A stretch of DNA of 44,245 nucleotides from Ferruginibacter sp. (GTDB lineage Bacteria; Bacteroidota; Bacteroidia; Chitinophagales; Chitinophagaceae): assembly GCA_019638485.1 (NCBI GenBank), contig JAHBTP010000005.1, forward strand, positions 87,093 through 131,337, written 5' to 3'. The number at the start of each line of letters is the position of its first letter. The first letter of the stretch is position 1. Positions 43,271-44,245 of this stretch are shown here, piece after piece. The position numbers were made by a program, and so were the translations under genes. The notes below the pieces were generated by a model. That model saw only the letters and a program-made list of their open reading frames with translations, was not told the DNA's origin and searched no databases.

Positions 43271-43490
43271 TGAACAATACCTCATCACGGCACTTTGTAG
43301 GTACTACTCCAAACAGACGGGGCTAAAGCAAATTCAGGAATTATGAAACTGCGGAACAATACCTCATCATGGTACTTTGTAGGTACTACCCTAAACGGAT
43401 GGGAACTGCCGTTCCCGCCCTAAAGCAAAATTCGGATTTATGTAAACAGGAAACAATACCTCGGCTTGGTACTTTATGGGGTATAACTAC
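43271..43490. repeat. Three imperfect direct repeats with AACAATACCTC core
   Basis: AACAATACCTC begins at about 43274, 43355 and 43453, each time followed by a variant of GGTACTTTGTAGGTACTAC. The first two units then share the CTAAAGCAAA segment; the second has the extra GGGAAC-TGCC-GTTCCC hairpin. The third is shorter. Unit length is about 80-100 bases. Confidence 0.75.
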
Positions 43491-43524
43491 TACGGATACA
43501 CGAAGATGTTTTTTATAAGGGTCT

Positions 43525-43554
43525 AAAAAAAAATTTAAAATCCTTCTTCAGGAT
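43525..43554 (-). terminator. Probable terminator of the small secreted-protein gene
   Basis: On the minus strand ATCCT pairs with AGGAT (43554-43550 with 43544-43540, loop GAAGA), followed by a T-rich run (43525-43540). It lies 28 bases after the stop at 43582. Confidence 0.6.
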
Positions 43555-43581
43555 AATTGAAATGTACACTTCAAAATGCCC

Positions 43582-44124
43582 TTATTGTTTTGTCAGGATA
43601 ATATTTGTCGGTATATTAAAATCAGGATCGTCTGGATTGTATAATCCTTGTCCCTTCTTAACCGTCCATTGCGCTTGTAAAGAACAATTAACGGTGGGTA
43701 CAAGAAAGCAATTAGGATTTAAAACCTGCATTGTAAATTTGCCGTCAATAAATCCACCTGCATTGGATGTATTAGTAACAGTATTGTCAACAATAGTACC
43801 GCCAATACCATTACTTTGCCCAGTATCACCTGAACTTAAAACAAAAGGCCAGTTTTGCCCCGTATCACCAATTTCTTTATTGGAATTATATACTACACTT
43901 ACCTGATTTCCATTGGCATCTACAATGATTTTTTTGTAATGCCCTTTATAGCCATCTGCTATTCTCCAAAGTGTTACAATAAACACTTCATTGCCGTTTT
44001 GATACCTCCAAGTCCCTGCAAAAATATCCTGCTGTTGATAGTGTTCTTTCATTAAAAGAGAATCTGCCGTTTTAAAAGAAGTAAGACAAACAAATGAAAA
44101 TAGTATGATGATGAAATGTTTCAT
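43582..44124 (-). CDS. Small secreted protein, possibly DUF6705-like
   Basis: 180 residues from ATG 44124 (MKHFIIILFSFVCLTSF, a clear signal peptide); an upstream start at 44184 would overlap the next gene. The mature part has FAGTWRYQNGNEVFIVTLW, then KGHYKKIIVDANGN, and ends in PTNIILTKQ. This resembles the DUF6705 proteins of Bacteroidota, judged by eye only. Two Cys (NCFLVPTVNC) may form a disulphide. Function unknown. It follows another minus-strand gene end at 44153-44245. Confidence 0.75.
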   Translation of the reverse strand: MKHFIIILFSFVCLTSFKTADSLLMKEHYQQQDIFAGTWRYQNGNEVFIVTLWRIADGYKGHYKKIIVDANGNQVSVVYNSNKEIGDTGQNWPFVLSSGDTGQSNGIGGTIVDNTVTNTSNAGGFIDGKFTMQVLNPNCFLVPTVNCSLQAQWTVKKGQGLYNPDDPDFNIPTNIILTKQ

Positions 44125-44152
44125 TTTATTCTGTTTAATAAAAATTAATAAA

Positions 44153-44245
44153 TTAGTTGCAATTGGTACGTTTGATAGTTCCATTTTGGTCTTTTTCTAC
44201 TTTGGTAAAACTATCAAAATTGGCATTGGCTTCAAATAATGTTAC
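44153..44245 (-). CDS. 3' end of an unidentified protein gene (partial)
   Basis: 30 codons open at the right edge, ending with TAA at 44155-44153. The peptide ends VEKDQNGTIKRTNCN. Too short to place in a family. It stops 28 bases before the ATG of the secreted-protein gene, so the two may share a transcript. Confidence 0.5.
   Translation of the reverse strand, partial: VTLFEANANFDSFTKVEKDQNGTIKRTNCN

Larger units (their letters stand above)
42890..43580. other. Non-coding island of palindromes and degenerate repeats
   Basis: About 690 bases between rplM and a small secreted-protein gene, with no credible gene. It is locally more GC-rich than its surroundings. Hairpins: GGGGC/GCCCC (43031-43042), CCCACCG/CGGTGGG (43040-43056), CGGGGACGC/GCGTCCCCG (43221-43243) and GGGAAC/GTTCCC (43401-43416). 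Three direct repeats follow from 43271 on. Confidence 0.65.

Noticed and set aside
42955..43326. Plus-strand open frame of 123 codons in the repeat island
   Set aside because: It runs through the palindromes and direct repeats, has no family motif or promoter, and its composition follows the repeats. Frames of this sort are produced by Bacteroidota intergenic repeats.

Overview
The window comes from a bacterium of the phylum Bacteroidota, probably near the Chitinophagales/Sphingobacteriia. The grounds are the AT-rich coding sequence, repeated TAnnTTTG promoter boxes of the Bacteroidota housekeeping sigma factor (several only 3-4 bases before the start codon), a type IX secretion (T9SS) sorting domain, a split MetH, a bTHX ribosomal protein, a DUF4286 protein, and a periplasmic-propeller/Y_Y_Y histidine kinase. 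I could run no database search; family names come from recognisable motifs.

Layout. 1-727 holds the 5' part of an unrecognised minus-strand gene that runs off the left edge. 901-11454 is a cell-surface polysaccharide cluster: a SAM methyltransferase on the plus strand facing a minus-strand series of three GT4 glycosyltransferases, rmlB, rmlA, a Wzx-like flippase, a sugar N-formyltransferase and an asparagine-synthase-like amidotransferase. Together these suggest a glycan containing a dTDP-4-keto-6-deoxyglucose-derived, possibly formylated amino sugar; the aminotransferase needed for that is not in the window. 11832-13706 is an ABC-F ATPase (Uup-like), followed by a PAP2 phosphatase gene broken by one in-frame TGA and by a tRNA-Arg(CCU).

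15090-21659 encodes a 2189-residue secreted surface protein: signal peptide, beta-rich N-terminal region with nearly identical 573-bp tandem repeats, eight MopE-like metal-binding repeats, four Ig/PKD-like domains and a T9SS sorting tail. Divergent from it lie a 999-residue sensor histidine kinase and a LuxR-type response regulator, which could control it. This surface-protein/sensor pair is the most distinctive part of the window.

25603-42786 is mostly core genes: pyrH, a coiled-coil protein, a membrane protein, pdxH, bTHX (40 residues, easily missed), HU, DUF4286, xth, the two halves of metH with a roughly 157-nt leader, recR, an Ig-like lipoprotein, a UvrD-type helicase-nuclease with a probable Fe-S staple, a TPR membrane protein, and the ribosomal/translation set rplM-rpsI-rpsB-tsf. 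42890-43560 is a non-coding island of palindromes and three degenerate direct repeats. The right end holds a small secreted protein and the 3' end of another minus-strand gene.
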